Shown here one piece after another: positions 25,422-33,538 of a DNA stretch of 64,000 nt. The notes below the pieces were generated by a model. It made no database searches. It worked only from the letters and a program-made list of their open reading frames with translations, and was not told where the DNA came from. The number at the start of each line of letters is the position of its first letter. Positions within the stretch are counted from its first letter, which is position 1. The stretch comes from JAUIAI01 sp041396585 (GTDB taxonomy: Bacteria; Pseudomonadota; Gammaproteobacteria; Burkholderiales; Burkholderiaceae_E). The DNA lies in assembly GCA_041396585.1 (NCBI GenBank), contig JAWKYG010000006.1, forward strand, positions 186,001-250,000. The letters run 5' to 3'. A program made the translations under genes and the position numbers.

Positions 25422-26696
25422 GTGGAGTCACTGAAGTTCCTGACCCTGCTCGCTGTCTATGTGACACTGGCGACACTGGACCACGTGAGCGGTGGTGGGC
25501 CGCTGCGGTCGGTCGTGAACGCGCTGGGCGTGGCCATGCCGCTGATCATGCTCGGCCATTTCCACAGCCAGGGCATCCGCCTGATCATACCGACGGGCTT
25601 CGGCATTTTCTACGGGATCTTCGTCGCAGCCCTCCTGGCGTCCTATGTCGTCGTCGGGATGTACAACTTCGCCGATCTCACCAAGTCCCTGCTTGCACCG
25701 GTGTTCGCGATTCTCGGGTACAACGCGACCGCCTTCGACCGGCAAGACCCTCAAGCCTATGCGGCGATGCGGCGGATCGGGCTGTTCCTGCTGCTGTTGC
25801 CGATCGGCTACGCCGTTTCGCGAGGGTGGACCACCGAGGCCGGCCAGGAGGTCGGGATCTTCGCGAATCGCAACAATGCCGCGCTGTACATCGTCGTCCT
25901 GAGCAACATCCTGTTTCTCATGGGCGGCGGCGTGGTGGTGATCGTGGCCGCCCTGACGGTCGTGGCACTGGTTTTCGAAACGCTCGGCGTGCTGGTGGCC
26001 GTCGTTGCAGCGCTGCTCGTATCGCTGAGCTTCCGCCGCTACCTGCCTGCCTATCTTCTTGCGGCCCTGCTCGGCGCGTTCATGCTGCTGGGTCCCATTG
26101 AACTGCCAATCGGCGAGCGACTGCAGCGACTGGCCGAGAGCATTCAATCCGTCACCGAACTCGGCTTGTGGACGAGTCTCGCCGATCTCAGCTACGCCGA
26201 TCTGTACGTGATCACGGGTCAGAACACCGACCTGTCGATGTTCTTCCGGATCAAGCACTGGGAGGACCTTATCTATGCCTGGACATCGCACGGCTGGGTA
26301 CCCATGGTCTTCGGGCTCGGCACCGGATCTGCCCCCTTCCACACGGACATCGGTCTCGTCCCGCACAATGATTACGTTCGCTTCCTTGTCGAGGCCGGTC
26401 CGCTGGGCCTGGTTGGCTTTGCCGGCATAACCGGCTGGCTGCTCTGGTCGATCGGCCGGCGCGCCTTGCTGATCAGCACGGCCACGGTGACGATCTACTT
26501 CTTCTCCGAGAACCTGGTCAGCAACTTCGCCGCGATGGCCTTGTACTACTGGTTTGGCGGCTATTGGGCCAGACACGCCAACGAGCCAGAGCCCGAAGAA
26601 CAACTCGTGGACGAGCTCGACGACGAGGTCACGGAGAATCTGGCCGACGACATGAATCCCCCTGATGCGGGGCTGGGCATTCTCGACAAGGGTTGA
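25422..26696 (+). CDS. Wzy-like polymerase / O-antigen ligase-family membrane protein
   Basis: 424 aa from GTG 25422. About ten hydrophobic helices, with a large loop near 230-310 containing GLGTGSAPFHTDIGLVPHND followed by RFLVEAGPLGLVGF; the H-N-D-x-x-x-x-x-x-E-x-G pattern is the hallmark of the Wzy/WaaL family. The acidic C-terminus (EPEPEEQLVDELDDEV) is cytoplasmic. It probably polymerises repeat units in the periplasm. It sits between a glycosyltransferase and the phosphatase in the wzc-type operon. Confidence 0.82.
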   Translation: MESLKFLTLLAVYVTLATLDHVSGGGPLRSVVNALGVAMPLIMLGHFHSQGIRLIIPTGFGIFYGIFVAALLASYVVVGMYNFADLTKSLLAPVFAILGYNATAFDRQDPQAYAAMRRIGLFLLLLPIGYAVSRGWTTEAGQEVGIFANRNNAALYIVVLSNILFLMGGGVVVIVAALTVVALVFETLGVLVAVVAALLVSLSFRRYLPAYLLAALLGAFMLLGPIELPIGERLQRLAESIQSVTELGLWTSLADLSYADLYVITGQNTDLSMFFRIKHWEDLIYAWTSHGWVPMVFGLGTGSAPFHTDIGLVPHNDYVRFLVEAGPLGLVGFAGITGWLLWSIGRRALLISTATVTIYFFSENLVSNFAAMALYYWFGGYWARHANEPEPEEQLVDELDDEVTENLADDMNPPDAGLGILDKG

Positions 26697-27000
26697 TCAT
26701 CGCCGAGACTCGTTGTGCGGGTCTCTCGTGCGACGCTCGCCCGGGCCCTGCCGGGCGCAACCCGGTCTGCCCTCGAGTTTCGATCATGCAGACGCGCAGC
26801 CTGCCAGCCGGCGTGCCCCCTCCCGCGTCTGGCCGTTTACGCGACCAATGCACGCGGTTCCTTCGTTACGCAAACCCGCCGATCGCGGCGCTCCTGCGAA
26901 GATATTCCTCGACCGACCGGCAGCCGGAGCGGATCATGCTGGCTTGTCCGGAAACCACGTGCTGCTCAGGGAGTTCGCATTTTCTTTATAGTAGGGAACC
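26697..27000. other. Intergenic gap before the phosphatase gene
   Basis: 304 bp with no gene seen. An A+T-rich patch (TTTATAGTAGGGAACC) directly abuts the GTG at 27001. AGGGA there serves as RBS. The TATAGT is too close to the start to be a normal -10. Confidence 0.4.
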
Positions 27001-27717
27001 GTGTACGACCTACATTGCCACTATCTTCCAGCCGTCGATGATGGCGCCGCCAATCTCCAGGAAGGGCTGCTTTTGGCTGCCGCGGCGGCTGCCGACGGCA
27101 TCCGCGGAGCCGTTCTGACGCCTCATGTGCACCCGGGCCGCTACGACAATACGGCGTCCCGGCTGCATCCGCATTTCGTCGCGTTCTCGCGCGCGGTGGC
27201 CGAGGCCGGAATCGCGATCGAGCTTCGACTTGGATGCGAGATGCGTCTGAGTTCCGAATCGATCGAGCTCATTCTGCAGGGCGAGGTGCCATCGCTCGGC
27301 CATTGGGAAGAACGGGCGGTCGTGCTGCTCGAACTTCCGCATGACACCGTGCCCGTCGGAGCGGTTCAGGCCGCGGAATATCTGGTGTCGATGGGCTGGA
27401 CGCCGATGATCGCTCATCCCGAGAGAAACAAGACCCTCATGCGAGACCCCATGCGCCTGGGCGAATTCGTCCAAGCGGGTTGCCTTGCTCAACTGACGGC
27501 CGCCTCGGTTTGCGGAATGTTCGGGCCTGGCGCGCAGCGCGCTGCCTTTGCCATGCTCGAGCAGGGTTGGATCACGGTGGTTGCGAGCGACGCGCACAAT
27601 CTCGAGCACCGACCGCCGGTCATGACGCAGGCCCGGGCTTCGCTCGAACAGCGCTACGGTGCCGATATTGCACAGGCACTGGTCAACGACAATCCCGAAG
27701 CGATCTTTCGGGGCTGA
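27001..27717 (+). CDS. PHP-family tyrosine-protein phosphatase (CpsB/YwqE type)
   Basis: 238 aa from GTG 27001 (RBS AGGGA). It starts MYDLHCHYLPAVDDGA, the D-x-H-x-H metal motif of the PHP superfamily. Further ligands are visible in TPHVHPGRYDN, RLGCEMRL, AHPERN and SDAHN, matching CpsB/YwqE-like phosphatases that remove phosphate from BY-kinase tails. The length fits the family (about 240-255). It is the last gene of the wzc-type operon and so the natural antagonist of the kinase at 20765. Cycles of tail phosphorylation are known to be needed for EPS polymerisation in related systems. Confidence 0.9.
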   Translation: MYDLHCHYLPAVDDGAANLQEGLLLAAAAAADGIRGAVLTPHVHPGRYDNTASRLHPHFVAFSRAVAEAGIAIELRLGCEMRLSSESIELILQGEVPSLGHWEERAVVLLELPHDTVPVGAVQAAEYLVSMGWTPMIAHPERNKTLMRDPMRLGEFVQAGCLAQLTAASVCGMFGPGAQRAAFAMLEQGWITVVASDAHNLEHRPPVMTQARASLEQRYGADIAQALVNDNPEAIFRG

Positions 27718-27765
27718 TCGACGGCGCCGGCATGCGCCCGGCGCATTGCCCACCGGACGTGAAAG

Positions 27766-27800
27766 CGGCAATGCCCGCAACCTCGTTGCGGGCATTGCCG
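27766..27800. terminator. Perfect 16-bp hairpin between convergent genes
   Basis: CGGCAATGCCCGCAAC (27766-27781) and its exact complement (27785-27800) flank a 3-nt loop. It stands between the stops of the phosphatase (27717) and the minus-strand lipoprotein (27825). A T-run is missing on the plus side and only CTTTC follows on the minus side, so it may act as a two-way terminator or mRNA end-stabiliser. Confidence 0.65.
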
Positions 27801-27824
27801 TCCAGACTCATCGATGCAGATCGG

Positions 27825-28922
27825 TCAGAGCGGCTGCTGCTTCGCCCAATTGATGTATTCCTGGAACTGCGCGTCCGATGACAGGCCGAGATGCGCGGTG
27901 ATCGTGCGCCACTCGCGACCGATCTGCCGGAACCGGCCGATCGGTGCATGGCCGTTGACCCAAGTCGTACCGTTCCACTGCGCGGTCATCGACTGATAAA
28001 CATCGCCAGCCGAAACACCGTAGATCCGCGCGCTGTCGATGTCATCGACTCCATTCGGATTGTCCTTGATCAGGCGGACATCCATCGAAACCACGAGGCC
28101 CTGAAGGTCGCGGGAAAACGGTACGCGAAACGTCGGGTAGAAGTGAAAGCCGCTGGTCTGTGTCAGCTTCACGGCAATGCCATCGTCACCCATCTGAACA
28201 ATGTCGGCCGGCGAGTTCTGGTTGGTCGTGTAGTTCGTGTAGTTGGCACCGCCGAGGCCACCCTTCTGGTACTGCGCCCGATACCACGCACCGTTACGTT
28301 TGAAGTCGGCCCTCACCCGACGGATCTGCACCCGCACATTGGTGGCGGGGCTGCCCGAGTCGGCCGGCCCGACGATGCCCCACATGGTGTACGCAGGCGA
28401 GGTCCAGCTCGACGGGAATCCGGTCAGACCAAAACCGAAGTCGGCCTGACTGCCCCAGGACCACGCGGCGGGCACGCCAGCGATCGTCGATTCATGCGCC
28501 CCGGTCATGTCGGCCCGCATACCCGCGACGGAAAGATCGAGGCCGCTCGTTGACGCCGTGCTGGTCACATTCGTCGTGGTGGTCGGTGTCGTCGTCGTGG
28601 GGGTCGGCGTCGTCGTCGTGGTGATCGGCGTCGTCGTCGTGGTGGCGGTCGTCGTGGTATTCGTCGTATTGGTCGTCGTCGTGTTCTGCGAACCGGATGA
28701 CGAGGAACTGGTGCCCGTGCCCGCACCGGCCGCCGGCGCCGGCGCCGTGGTCTGTGAAGCCTGCGCGACCACGACGGGCTGGGCTACCGGAACACTTTGA
28801 TCCGACTTCGCGGTCGCGACGGTGTCACCGCTGGAACCCGCCCCGGTGGGAGACGCCGGTGTCACATCGTTCCAGTCGCCACACCCACTCGTGATGAGGC
28901 AGGACGCAATCAAATAAATCAT
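27825..28922 (-). CDS. Putative lipoprotein with poly-Thr linker and unknown C-terminal domain
   Basis: 365 aa from ATG 28922; a longer frame upstream is not signal-like. The start MIYLIASCLITSGC resembles a short lipoprotein signal (Cys at 8 or 14; neither lipobox is ideal). A Ser/Ala/Gln-rich stretch follows, then a low-complexity Thr linker (about 85-120) interrupted by Pro, Asn and Ile. The C-terminal 230 residues form a folded, Trp/Tyr-rich, Cys-free domain (AYTMWGIVGPADSG; FHFYPTFRVPFSRD; WRTITAHLGLS) that I do not recognise. The layout of anchor, flexible linker and globular head suggests a surface or periplasmic binding protein for EPS. The function is unknown. Confidence 0.65.
   Translation of the reverse strand: MIYLIASCLITSGCGDWNDVTPASPTGAGSSGDTVATAKSDQSVPVAQPVVVAQASQTTAPAPAAGAGTGTSSSSSGSQNTTTTNTTNTTTTATTTTTPITTTTTPTPTTTTPTTTTNVTSTASTSGLDLSVAGMRADMTGAHESTIAGVPAAWSWGSQADFGFGLTGFPSSWTSPAYTMWGIVGPADSGSPATNVRVQIRRVRADFKRNGAWYRAQYQKGGLGGANYTNYTTNQNSPADIVQMGDDGIAVKLTQTSGFHFYPTFRVPFSRDLQGLVVSMDVRLIKDNPNGVDDIDSARIYGVSAGDVYQSMTAQWNGTTWVNGHAPIGRFRQIGREWRTITAHLGLSSDAQFQEYINWAKQQPL
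28566..28685 (-). repeat. Low-complexity GTC/GTG tract encoding a Thr-rich linker
   Basis: About 120 bp of near-triplet repeats (gtcgtcgtggtg...) that read on the minus strand as ACN codons for threonine. Such tracts can change length by slippage; multiples of three would keep the frame. Confidence 0.7.
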
Positions 28923-29574
28923 CTTGGCAGAGAGCGGACGCGGGCGCTCCGGACGGTGGATAGATGCAGCGCACGCCCGCGGGGCAATGTAATGATGCGG
29001 CTTCAAGCGGTCTCTCCCGAATACGACCGGATCTCGCCGCTCCCCATGGCTATCATGGGGAACGACTCCGGTCAACGATGGACGTCGCGAACGTTATCGA
29101 CTTGTCGCATTCGAAACGACACGGGGGAGACAACCGGTCCTATTCTGCGGATCACCGATAGCGAGCGGTCGATTCACGGGGACAGAAGGCGGATTTGCGC
29201 CGGTGCCGGCGGCGCAGTTTCATGGATTGCGCCGCAATGCACGGGCATATTTCACGTTTCACAGACATTCGGACGGAAATAAGTCACACATCGCCCGCGG
29301 CACCGGGCAGGGTCATCGCATGCGCGAGCAGCCGGGTCTGGTCCGTCGAACATCGCCGCTGTCCCCATCCGCCGAGACCCGTCGTTCGCGATCACGGCGA
29401 TCTCGACACGGCTCGGGCCCGCCGGCCGTACACACGCAGGCCATGCGCATCGCTCCCTGAAAAGGGCGGTATTGCGTTCGCAGATGCGCGAGATGGTGAC
29501 AAATCGCGTCTGCGATGGCGGCTGCAAGTGGTCTCGCGTATCCTCGGCTCACGAGGAAAGCCGCGGAGGGCAAC
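28923..29574. other. Long divergent intergenic region between two lipoprotein genes
   Basis: 652 bp without a recognisable gene. It contains the inverted repeat at 29041-29061 and TGTCG-N9-CGACA at 29103-29121. Facing the minus-strand gene, TTGACC (29071-29076, read on the minus strand) lies 17 bp from a poor -10 (TAGCCA). This is the likely shared control region for the two lipoproteins. Confidence 0.4.
29041..29061. promoter_or_regulatory. Inverted repeat TCCCCAT-N7-ATGGGGA
   Basis: Perfect 7-bp arms, centred about 129 bp before the minus-strand lipoprotein start and overlapping the weak minus-strand -10 candidate. This is an operator-like position. No factor can be named. Confidence 0.35.
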
Positions 29575-30846
29575 ATGGAGATGAGGGAAGCGGGCCGCGT
29601 GCCGTCGCGGGCTATCGTTGTGGCAATCAGCGTGTTGATCTCCGCATGCGGCGGCGGCGGAAGTGATGCCAATACATCCGTATTTTCGGATTCGGGTCAG
29701 CAGGCCACGCCCGCACCGGCGCCGCAGCCGACACCCAGCCCTGCTCCTGCGCCCGCTGCCCAACCGACACCCAGCCCTGCCCCCGCGCCGCAACCGACGC
29801 CAAGCCCTGCTCCCGCTCCGCAGCCGACACCAAGCCCTGTCCCTGCACCCACGCCGCAACCGACGCCGGCCCCCACACCGGGCGCAGATCAGGTCTCAGG
29901 CGCCGCCGTCGTGCGCGCGCTGTCGCAAGCGAACGTCGGCATTGCCATCGAGGAAGAATCGAAGTTCGCCGCGCTCGAACCATGGTCGAACCGGTTTTCG
30001 AGCGTGCGTAGCGAACTCAGCGGTGTTCGCCTGACGAACGAGAGCGGCTTCTACCTGCCAACCGACACCATTGATGATCAGTGGACGATGCCCAGGCGCG
30101 CCGTGCTCTCGATCGACGTCGCCACAGACGGCATTTCATCGTTCGTCTTCAATGGCAGCGGCACGGTGATGGCTAACGCCACCACATACCCGATCAGTGC
30201 GGGCCAGCAAAGCGTTCCGTCGCTGGTTCAACTCGGATCCGATCTGATCCGATTCTCGCTGCCATCTTCTCCTGGATCCGAGGTCCGTGCATTCGTGGGA
30301 ACCGTGCCCGGCGAGGCGGCTCAGATGCGCGTGTGTTGGAACATCGATGTGCCCGGCGTCCTTCGTGTCTCCTGCACACGCCATCTGCGGGCCGATGGCA
30401 GCTTCGTCACGGTAGATACGATCGATGATCTATCGGGCACGCTGTACACCCTGGTCGGCAGCCGGCCGACGCTGAATGTTGCGGCACTTCGATGCACCTA
30501 TTCCGGAACCGCGGCCGGCCCGTTCAGTTACAAGCAATGGGTCGTGACCGCGTTCGACAGGCAATTGCAGTACGGGGGCCTGTTGGCGCCGAACTATGAC
30601 CCCGGCAGCAACAAGATCGTTGACTTCGTCGACGGCTCGCAACGTTATGACACTTCCTACAACACGAACACCGGCGGCGTGCAGAGAACAGGATTTCACA
30701 GCTTCTGGGCCAGCAACGGCGCGATCTTCTTCTATGACGATCGGCCCTTCGTCGGGAGCGCCATCGTTCAAGGGAGATGTTCACTGGATGGCAGCACCAC
30801 GCTCCCGACAGCCGATCCGGTCGCGGCGGCCTCTTCGGGACGATAG
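29575..30846 (+). CDS. Putative lipoprotein with Pro-Ala-Thr-Ser linker and unknown C-terminal domain
   Basis: 423 aa from ATG 29575, which has a good RBS (GGAGGGCAAC). The signal ends VLISACGGGG, a fair lipobox with Cys at about 28. An acidic segment is followed by a repetitive linker of PQPTPSPAPA units (about 45-102). The C-terminal 320 residues form a beta-rich domain with four Cys (MRVCWN, RVSCTRH, LRCTYSG, QGRCSLD), enough for two disulfides, as expected in the periplasm or at the surface. I do not recognise the domain. It is divergent from the poly-Thr lipoprotein and similar to it in layout, so the two may work together with the EPS. The function is unknown. Confidence 0.68.
   Translation: MEMREAGRVPSRAIVVAISVLISACGGGGSDANTSVFSDSGQQATPAPAPQPTPSPAPAPAAQPTPSPAPAPQPTPSPAPAPQPTPSPVPAPTPQPTPAPTPGADQVSGAAVVRALSQANVGIAIEEESKFAALEPWSNRFSSVRSELSGVRLTNESGFYLPTDTIDDQWTMPRRAVLSIDVATDGISSFVFNGSGTVMANATTYPISAGQQSVPSLVQLGSDLIRFSLPSSPGSEVRAFVGTVPGEAAQMRVCWNIDVPGVLRVSCTRHLRADGSFVTVDTIDDLSGTLYTLVGSRPTLNVAALRCTYSGTAAGPFSYKQWVVTAFDRQLQYGGLLAPNYDPGSNKIVDFVDGSQRYDTSYNTNTGGVQRTGFHSFWASNGAIFFYDDRPFVGSAIVQGRCSLDGSTTLPTADPVAAASSGR
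29707..29880 (+). repeat. Tandem repeat encoding a PQPTPSPAPA linker
   Basis: About six imperfect copies of a 24-36 bp unit (variants of ccg-cag-ccg-acg-ccc-agc-cct-gct-ccc-gcg). They encode a stiff Pro-rich spacer between the lipid anchor and the C-terminal domain. Confidence 0.7.
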
Positions 30847-30955
30847 CTTCGGCAGAACGCACGGCTGCACGAGCCCTCCGCCGTTGACGGCGGCCACGTG
30901 GCGCGCAATGTATCAGGCCCGACGGTGGCGGTTGGCGCGTGACGCCTGGCTGGGA

Positions 30956-30980
30956 GCGGGCCGGTGCCCGCCGGATTTTT
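30956..30980 (+). terminator. Probable intrinsic terminator
   Basis: A 6-bp GC stem (GCGGGC-cggt-GCCCGC) is followed after four bases by ttttt. It lies 110 bp after the plus-strand lipoprotein stop and before the stop of the convergent acyltransferase. The stem is short, so this is moderately supported. Confidence 0.5.
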
Positions 30981-31032
30981 CAGAGGCAGGCATGCGCCCG
31001 GTGCTCGCCCGGGGCAGTCATTGCATCGCGAC

Positions 31033-32148
31033 TCAATCGACGTGCAGGTACTTGCGCCTTTGCACGATGCGATCCTCACCGATCGGGTCCATCGGGGGAG
31101 CGGGCGTCAACCAGCCTCGCAGCGATCGCGTGAGTGGCGCTTCAATCCGCCGGAAAATATAGGACGCCGCGATCATCGCGGCCGCCATCGAGACCGCGAC
31201 GGCCGTCGTCGGCCAGATCAGACCGAGCCTGGCCATGGATGCCACGATCAGCGAAATCAGCAAACCGTGGAGCAGATAGATCGCATAAGAGGCATCGCCG
31301 AGTCGCCGCGCCGTCGCCTTCAGATGCGGGCTCAGCGCAGGCTCCAGAAACACCGTGCCCAGAACGATCATCATGGCCGGCAGCCCCCAGGCGAGGAAGC
31401 GCGGGCTGAGTGCATAGGCCTGCGAGAACGCGATCGGCTCCAGTTGCTGAAGCAGCAGGAAACCGGTCGTGACAAGCGTGGCGGCCAGCCACGGGCGAAC
31501 GCCGAGACCACTGCGCCATACCCTGGCGACCAGCATGCCGAACGCGAACTCGATCAGCAAAGGGTCCTGGTAGAACAGCAATGCCGAACCGTTCGGCACA
31601 CGCACCAGTGAAAGAGCCGCGAGCGCCGCGAAGGCGAGTCCGCAGAAGCGCAGCGCGGGTTGGCGCAGGAGTAGCGAAAGCGCAAAGGTTCCGTAGAAGA
31701 ACATCTGCAAGTTCAAGGTCCAGCCGGCGGCCAGCAATGGCTGCAGTTGCCCATCGGCATCATGACCTGGCAGAAACAACAGGGAGGCGGCCACATAGCC
31801 GAAGTCGGGAAGGGCATGAGAGCCGGCCGATGGCAGTGCGATTGACACCAGAAGCATTGCCAGCGTGGCCAGCCAGTACATGGGTACGAGTCGGATCAAA
31901 CGGCGCACCGCGAAAATGCACCAGCCGCCGGATCGGTCGACCAGTTTCTCCGACGAGACCGCCATCACGAAACCAGAGATCACGAAGAAGATATCGACGC
32001 CCGCGCGGCCCATGCCCCAGTGACCGCCGCCGCTGTGCGCCAGCTGGTCGCCTACCATGAGCGTGGCCTGTGCAATGAGCACCATCATCGCCGCGATGAA
32101 GCGCAGGAACTGAACGCCGTACAGCATCCGGGCGTGCGGCTGATTCAT
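31033..32148 (-). CDS. Acyltransferase 3 family (EPS O-acetyltransferase candidate)
   Basis: 371 aa. Start 32148 (MNQPHARMLYGVQFLRFIAA) has GAGG 6 bp upstream and matches the family start; the frame extends further without support. It shows about ten membrane helices, the N-terminal F-L-R-F-I-A-A segment and FFVISGFVMA, and an R-R-x-x-R-L-x-P-x-Y-W motif (VRRLIRLVPMYWLATL), all diagnostic of the acyltransferase 3 superfamily. Members move acetyl groups from the cytoplasm onto cell-surface sugars. In this context it probably O-acetylates the EPS of region A. It is the last EPS-type gene before the cox operon. Confidence 0.88.
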   Translation of the reverse strand: MNQPHARMLYGVQFLRFIAAMMVLIAQATLMVGDQLAHSGGGHWGMGRAGVDIFFVISGFVMAVSSEKLVDRSGGWCIFAVRRLIRLVPMYWLATLAMLLVSIALPSAGSHALPDFGYVAASLLFLPGHDADGQLQPLLAAGWTLNLQMFFYGTFALSLLLRQPALRFCGLAFAALAALSLVRVPNGSALLFYQDPLLIEFAFGMLVARVWRSGLGVRPWLAATLVTTGFLLLQQLEPIAFSQAYALSPRFLAWGLPAMMIVLGTVFLEPALSPHLKATARRLGDASYAIYLLHGLLISLIVASMARLGLIWPTTAVAVSMAAAMIAASYIFRRIEAPLTRSLRGWLTPAPPMDPIGEDRIVQRRKYLHVD

Positions 32149-32628
32149 GGACACACCCTCGTCGAGCGCTCCGTGGACGCTCTCAGGGTTCGCATCCGCA
32201 TCGCGCGCGCGCATTGCTTCATGACACGCGCTGACCGGCCGAAACGACAGACATGTCGGGCTCAGGATCGGGCGCTCGTCGGAATCCGCGCGTTGGTTCG
32301 AAGGAGCGTGACGGTCTGCACCGATTGCAGCGCTGACAAGATTCGGCCAACAAGCTTCATAGGGATCGATTCGCTATCGACACCGCCAGGGCCAGACAAC
32401 GGCGGCATGTGTCGGGCGGCGGCAGACTCGAAGGGAGCACGATGCGCGGCCCGAACGCACCCAAGCGTGCCGATTCGCGTGCAACCTGCAATCGCAGTGT
32501 CAACAAAGGTTTCACGAACGAGAGTCCCACAAAATCGCCAGGGACGGGCGCCTTCGCCTACCGGCGGGCAGAATCCAAGCCCGAACGGCGCGGGCCTTGC
32601 GGGCCGGGTTCGGCGGCCCACGGCGGCA
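32149..32628. other. Junction between EPS region A and the cox operon
   Basis: 480 bp with no supported gene, RNA or repeat. No integrase, tRNA or inverted repeat marks the boundary. Confidence 0.4.
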
Positions 32629-33393
32629 CTATGGTGCGTCGTGCCCACCGTTGGCGGCATGCTCTGACCCGGCGCGGTCAACCGGCCTGCGCAGCCCGGC
32701 CCAGGCCCACATCAGCACGGCCGCCAGGCCGATCAGAAACCATTGCAGTGCGTATCCGCGGTGCATCGCGACATCATCGGCAGGCTCGGGCCACTCACGC
32801 ACGATCCCGTCATCGCCATCGCCCTGCTCACGCAGAATGAACGGCTGCAGCGCGAGCCCGGACCAGGCCGCGAAATCCTCCCGGGTCACGGCCTGCCAGA
32901 TCTGGCCTCGTTCGGCGGGCGGCGGCGCACTGCCCAGCTGCACCGCCTGCTCTAGCGCCAGCACCGCCGTGCCCGTTACGCGCTGCGCACCTTCGGCCGG
33001 CTGCAAGCGGGGCACCCGGGTGCGGTCGAGCCGGTCGGCGGCCACCCACCCGCGTTGGACCAGCAGGTAGCGCGGCGCTACATCGTCCCCGGCGAGCCGC
33101 AGCGCCATGAAGACATGAAATCCGGCGCGTCCCGCATGGGTTCTGTTATCGAGAAAGACGGTGTGCGAGAGATCCCATTGACCTCGCGCCGTCAGGCGCC
33201 GGCCTGCAACTGATTCGGGCGAGCGCGGCGTCGCATCGATCTCGATCGGCGGCGCGGCCAGCGCTGCGCGCGCCTGGTCGGCCAGGGCCTGCTTGCCCCG
33301 GGCCCGATCGAGCTGCCAGAACCCGAGCGCGGCGGTGATCGCCACCACGGCAATCACCGCGAGGGTCGGGACCAGGCTGAATCGGGGCTTCAT
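32629..33393 (-). CDS. SURF1-family cytochrome oxidase assembly protein
   Basis: 254 aa from ATG 33393 (MKPRFSLVPTLAVIAV). It has the family topology: one TM near the N-terminus (ending LGFWQLDRA, with the conserved G-F-W-Q), a soluble domain containing FLDNRTHAGRAGFHV and LLVQRGWV, and a second TM near the C-terminus (HRGYALQWFLIGLAAVLMW). SURF1 helps insert heme a into subunit I of aa3 oxidase. It lies downstream of coxIII, but an intrinsic terminator at 33433-33469 stands between them. In relatives ctaA, ctaB and sco genes usually follow; here EPS genes follow instead. Confidence 0.9.
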   Translation of the reverse strand: MKPRFSLVPTLAVIAVVAITAALGFWQLDRARGKQALADQARAALAAPPIEIDATPRSPESVAGRRLTARGQWDLSHTVFLDNRTHAGRAGFHVFMALRLAGDDVAPRYLLVQRGWVAADRLDRTRVPRLQPAEGAQRVTGTAVLALEQAVQLGSAPPPAERGQIWQAVTREDFAAWSGLALQPFILREQGDGDDGIVREWPEPADDVAMHRGYALQWFLIGLAAVLMWAWAGLRRPVDRAGSEHAANGGHDAP

Positions 33394-33432
33394 GATCAAG
33401 AACGGGACATCATCGGCATGGACCGTGGTCCG

Positions 33433-33469
33433 GATAAACAAACGGCCGCTGAATTATCTTCAGCGGCCG
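33433..33469 (-). terminator. Intrinsic terminator between coxIII and SURF1
   Basis: An 11-bp perfect stem (CGGCCGCTGAA/TTCAGCGGCCG, arms 33443-33453 and 33459-33469) is followed on the minus strand by TTTGTTTAT. It stands 70 bp after the restored coxIII stop and 40 bp before the SURF1 start, so it would end or attenuate the cox transcript. Confidence 0.82.
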
Positions 33470-33538
33470 CGCACGCTCGATCACCCGGCAACGCGGCCTG
33501 CCCGGGGCAGAGCGCCCGGCCAGCCGCCCCGGGTGACC

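Noticed and set aside
26987..26992. TATAGT just before the phosphatase gene as a -10 box
   Set aside because: It ends 8 bp before the start codon and overlaps the RBS region; no -35 is present.
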